This document shows, piece after piece, positions 62,442-64,000 of a DNA stretch of 64,000 nt. Made by a program: the position numbers and the translations under genes. Positions within the stretch are counted from its first letter, which is position 1. The number at the start of each line of letters is the position of its first letter. The DNA is from Chloroflexaceae bacterium (GTDB taxonomy: Bacteria; Chloroflexota; Chloroflexia; Chloroflexales; Chloroflexaceae): assembly GCA_025057155.1 (NCBI GenBank), contig JANWYD010000003.1, positions 62,001 through 126,000 on the forward strand. The letters run 5' to 3'. The notes beneath the pieces are model-generated. The model did no database searches and was not told the DNA's origin. It was given only the letters and a program-made list of their open reading frames with translations.

Positions 62442-62585
62442 ATAGTCTGCGAACCAGGGTTCATTGCATTTCCGCCCCCCTCCCAGCCTCCCCCCGTTGG
62501 GGGGAGGAGCCAGACTCCCTCCCCCGGCGGGGGAGGGTTGGGGAGGGGTCGGGAGTGAAGCGAAAAACTTCGTTCATAGACTAAT
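62442..62585 (+). mobile_element. MITE-like hairpin element, copy 5
   Basis: Ends ATAGTCTGCGAAC and GTTCATAGACTAAT are imperfect inverted repeats; core hairpins as in copy 1, same orientation. It lies between glpA and glpB. The flanks 62402-62441 and 62586-62709 hold nothing recognisable. Confidence 0.65.
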
Positions 62586-62709
62586 GAACCTGCCGCAGAG
62601 GGTTTCAACAGGCCCCTCCTCCGTGTACTCTGCGGTAAGCATCCAGAGAAACCAGGCTCCCTCTTGACCGCGCTGGCGTGGAGCCTGGCGTGGCCATATA
62701 GCGAATAAT

Positions 62710-63951
62710 ATGCCCTACGATACCATCGTCATAGGCGCCGGCCTGGCCGGGCTGATGGCCGCCCTCGGGCGCGCCGGGCAGGGCGAACGTGTGCTGGTGC
62801 TGGCAAAGGGACACGGGGCGACCCACTGGGCCTCGGGCCAGATTGATGTTCTGGCCGGCGATGCCAATCCCCTGGCCGCGGTGGAGCGCCTGAGGGTCGA
62901 GCGCCCCGAGCATCCCTACACCCTCGTGGGAATGCCGGCGCTGGAAGCGGGCATCGCGCATCTTCGAGCGCTCTGCGCCGACGCTGCTTATCCCCTGGCG
63001 GGCAACCTCCACCAGCGCCTGCTGCTCCCCACGGCCCTCGGCGCCCTGCGGCCCACCGCCCTGGCCCCGGCCACTATGGTCGCCGGCGAATCGCGGCAAC
63101 TCGCCGATGGCCGCCCGACGCTAATCGCCGGCTTCCCTGAACTGCGCGACTTCTTCCCGCCCCTGGCGGCGGCCAACCTGCGCGCCCAGGGCTTCCCCGC
63201 CGATGGCTGCTACCTCGCCCTGCCGCCGAGCGGCCGCCGGCAGAGCTTCGACCCGGTGGTCCTGGCGCGGCTGTTTGAGACGGCGGAGTTCCGGGCGGAG
63301 GTGGGCCGGCAACTGGCCGAGGAGGTGCGCCGTGGCGGCTATGCGCGGGTGGGGCTGCCCGCCGTCCTGGGCCTGCGCCACGCAACCGAGGTGGTTCGCG
63401 ACCTCCAGGCTCATGCCGGCGCCCTGATCTTTGAAATCCCTACCTTGCCTCCCTCCGTGCCGGGTATGCGTCTCTACCACGTCTTGGAAGAGGCTCTGCT
63501 GCGCCTGGGCGGGCGCATCCAGTTGGGCGCCTTTGTCCGCCGGGGCGAAGGGCGCGACATAGTGCTGGAGGCGGTGTACTCCGAGGCGGCGGCCCGCGAG
63601 CAGCGTCACGTCGCGCGGCGCTGGGTGCTGGCGACGGGGGGCCTGGCCGGTGGCGGTCTACGCGCCACCCCGGACGGGGAACTGCGCGAGACGGCCCTGG
63701 GCCTGCCGGTGCGCGCTCCCAACAGGCGCGCCGACTGGTTCGCCCGGCGCTTCCTCGACCCGGCAGGCCACCCCGTCTTCAGCGCCGGCATTGCCGTTGA
63801 TGAGGCGCTGCGGCCCCTCGACGCCGCCGGGCGCGTGGTCTACGCCAACGTCGCCGTGGCGGGCAGCGCCATCGCCGGATTCGACCCCATCCGTGAGGGC
63901 TGTCTCGAGGGCGTGGCGATTGCTACCGGCTATGCCGCTGGCGCGACGTGA
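62710..63951 (+). CDS. glpB: Anaerobic glycerol-3-phosphate dehydrogenase subunit B
   Basis: 413 residues, ATG at 62710. DTIVIGAGLAGLMAALGRAGQG is the FAD-binding motif; GATHWASGQIDVLAG and the C-terminal ATGGLAGGG fit GlpB. It carries electrons from GlpA to the membrane subunit GlpC, whose gene is expected to the right of the window. A GC-rich 49-bp tail follows the stop. Confidence 0.93.
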   Translation: MPYDTIVIGAGLAGLMAALGRAGQGERVLVLAKGHGATHWASGQIDVLAGDANPLAAVERLRVERPEHPYTLVGMPALEAGIAHLRALCADAAYPLAGNLHQRLLLPTALGALRPTALAPATMVAGESRQLADGRPTLIAGFPELRDFFPPLAAANLRAQGFPADGCYLALPPSGRRQSFDPVVLARLFETAEFRAEVGRQLAEEVRRGGYARVGLPAVLGLRHATEVVRDLQAHAGALIFEIPTLPPSVPGMRLYHVLEEALLRLGGRIQLGAFVRRGEGRDIVLEAVYSEAAAREQRHVARRWVLATGGLAGGGLRATPDGELRETALGLPVRAPNRRADWFARRFLDPAGHPVFSAGIAVDEALRPLDAAGRVVYANVAVAGSAIAGFDPIREGCLEGVAIATGYAAGAT

Positions 63952-64000
63952 GACCGCTTGCCCCGGCGGGCAAGGGCGTGGGGCAACCAGGTCGCCCCGC

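Noticed and set aside
1-64000. tRNA, rRNA or tmRNA genes
   Set aside because: No cloverleaf-like TTC-x-A-x-x-C arms or rRNA stretches were noticed between the genes; a covariance-model search was not possible here.

Overview
The window is about 64 kb of GC-rich bacterial DNA with dense, operon-packed genes on both strands. The organism is most likely a member of the Chloroflexota, class Chloroflexia (relatives of Roseiflexus and Chloroflexus). This is an inference from gene content: a two-subunit B12-dependent methylmalonyl-CoA mutase with MeaB, lipoproteins with Thr/Pro/Ala-rich linkers, duplicated cobalamin riboswitches, and families of GC-rich hairpin repeats. No rRNA, tRNA, CRISPR array, phage or transposase gene was seen. 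The left and right edges cut through operons (a Dpp-type permease on the left, glpB with glpC probably beyond the right edge).

Region by region: 1-2.3 kb (minus) is a peptide/nickel-type ABC importer. 2.5-5.9 kb (minus) is a cobalamin-riboswitch operon with a truncated NifH-like gene joined to a NifD-like remnant, a CbiX-like/[2Fe-2S] protein and a UROD/MetE-like protein. 6.1-13.8 kb (minus) has a second, near-identical cobalamin riboswitch leader, then a TIM-barrel protein, a small unknown, both mutase subunits, MeaB and a thioesterase. 13.9-15.9 kb (minus) is an organometal pair, a MerB-like lyase and an ArsP-like permease. 16.2-17.2 kb is a deoxyhypusine-synthase-like gene.

17.5-31.4 kb (plus) is an iron and heme island: hmuVTU, a CcmC and a CcmD-like protein, fbpABC, an IsdG/MhuD-type heme monooxygenase, an orphan FecCD-like permease, a DtxR-family repressor, a DUF2470-nitroreductase fusion and a Crp/Fnr regulator. 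Three related small proteins of unknown function are interleaved in it. 31.8-37.2 kb holds a methyltransferase, a cupin, a NitT/TauT-type ABC importer and two membrane proteins. 37.6-42.6 kb holds a radical SAM protein, an EfeO-like lipoprotein and an FTR1 iron permease, and 44.9-45.4 kb a flavodoxin.

A palindrome of the form TTAGTATATRCTAA occurs at four promoters: the Dpp-type importer, hmuV, the radical SAM/EfeO/FTR1 set, and (one mismatch) flavodoxin. At two of them it overlaps the -10 box of a clear TTGACA-17-TAT promoter. This looks like the operator of an iron regulon whose repressor may be the DtxR-family protein in the island.

42.6-57 kb is mixed: Uma2 nuclease, an AT-richer membrane protein, GNAT, CorA, a DUF2357-type nuclease, an EEP-family protein, a gamma-glutamylcyclotransferase-like protein, a VWA/CoxE-like protein, the agmatine-to-putrescine pair aguB-aguA, a ZIP transporter and an MntA/HepT pair. 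57-64 kb is glycerol and dihydroxyacetone metabolism (dhaK, dhaL, glpK, glpA, glpB). Five copies of a roughly 145-bp hairpin-cored element with inverted ends lie between genes; one contains a second, different inverted-repeat element.
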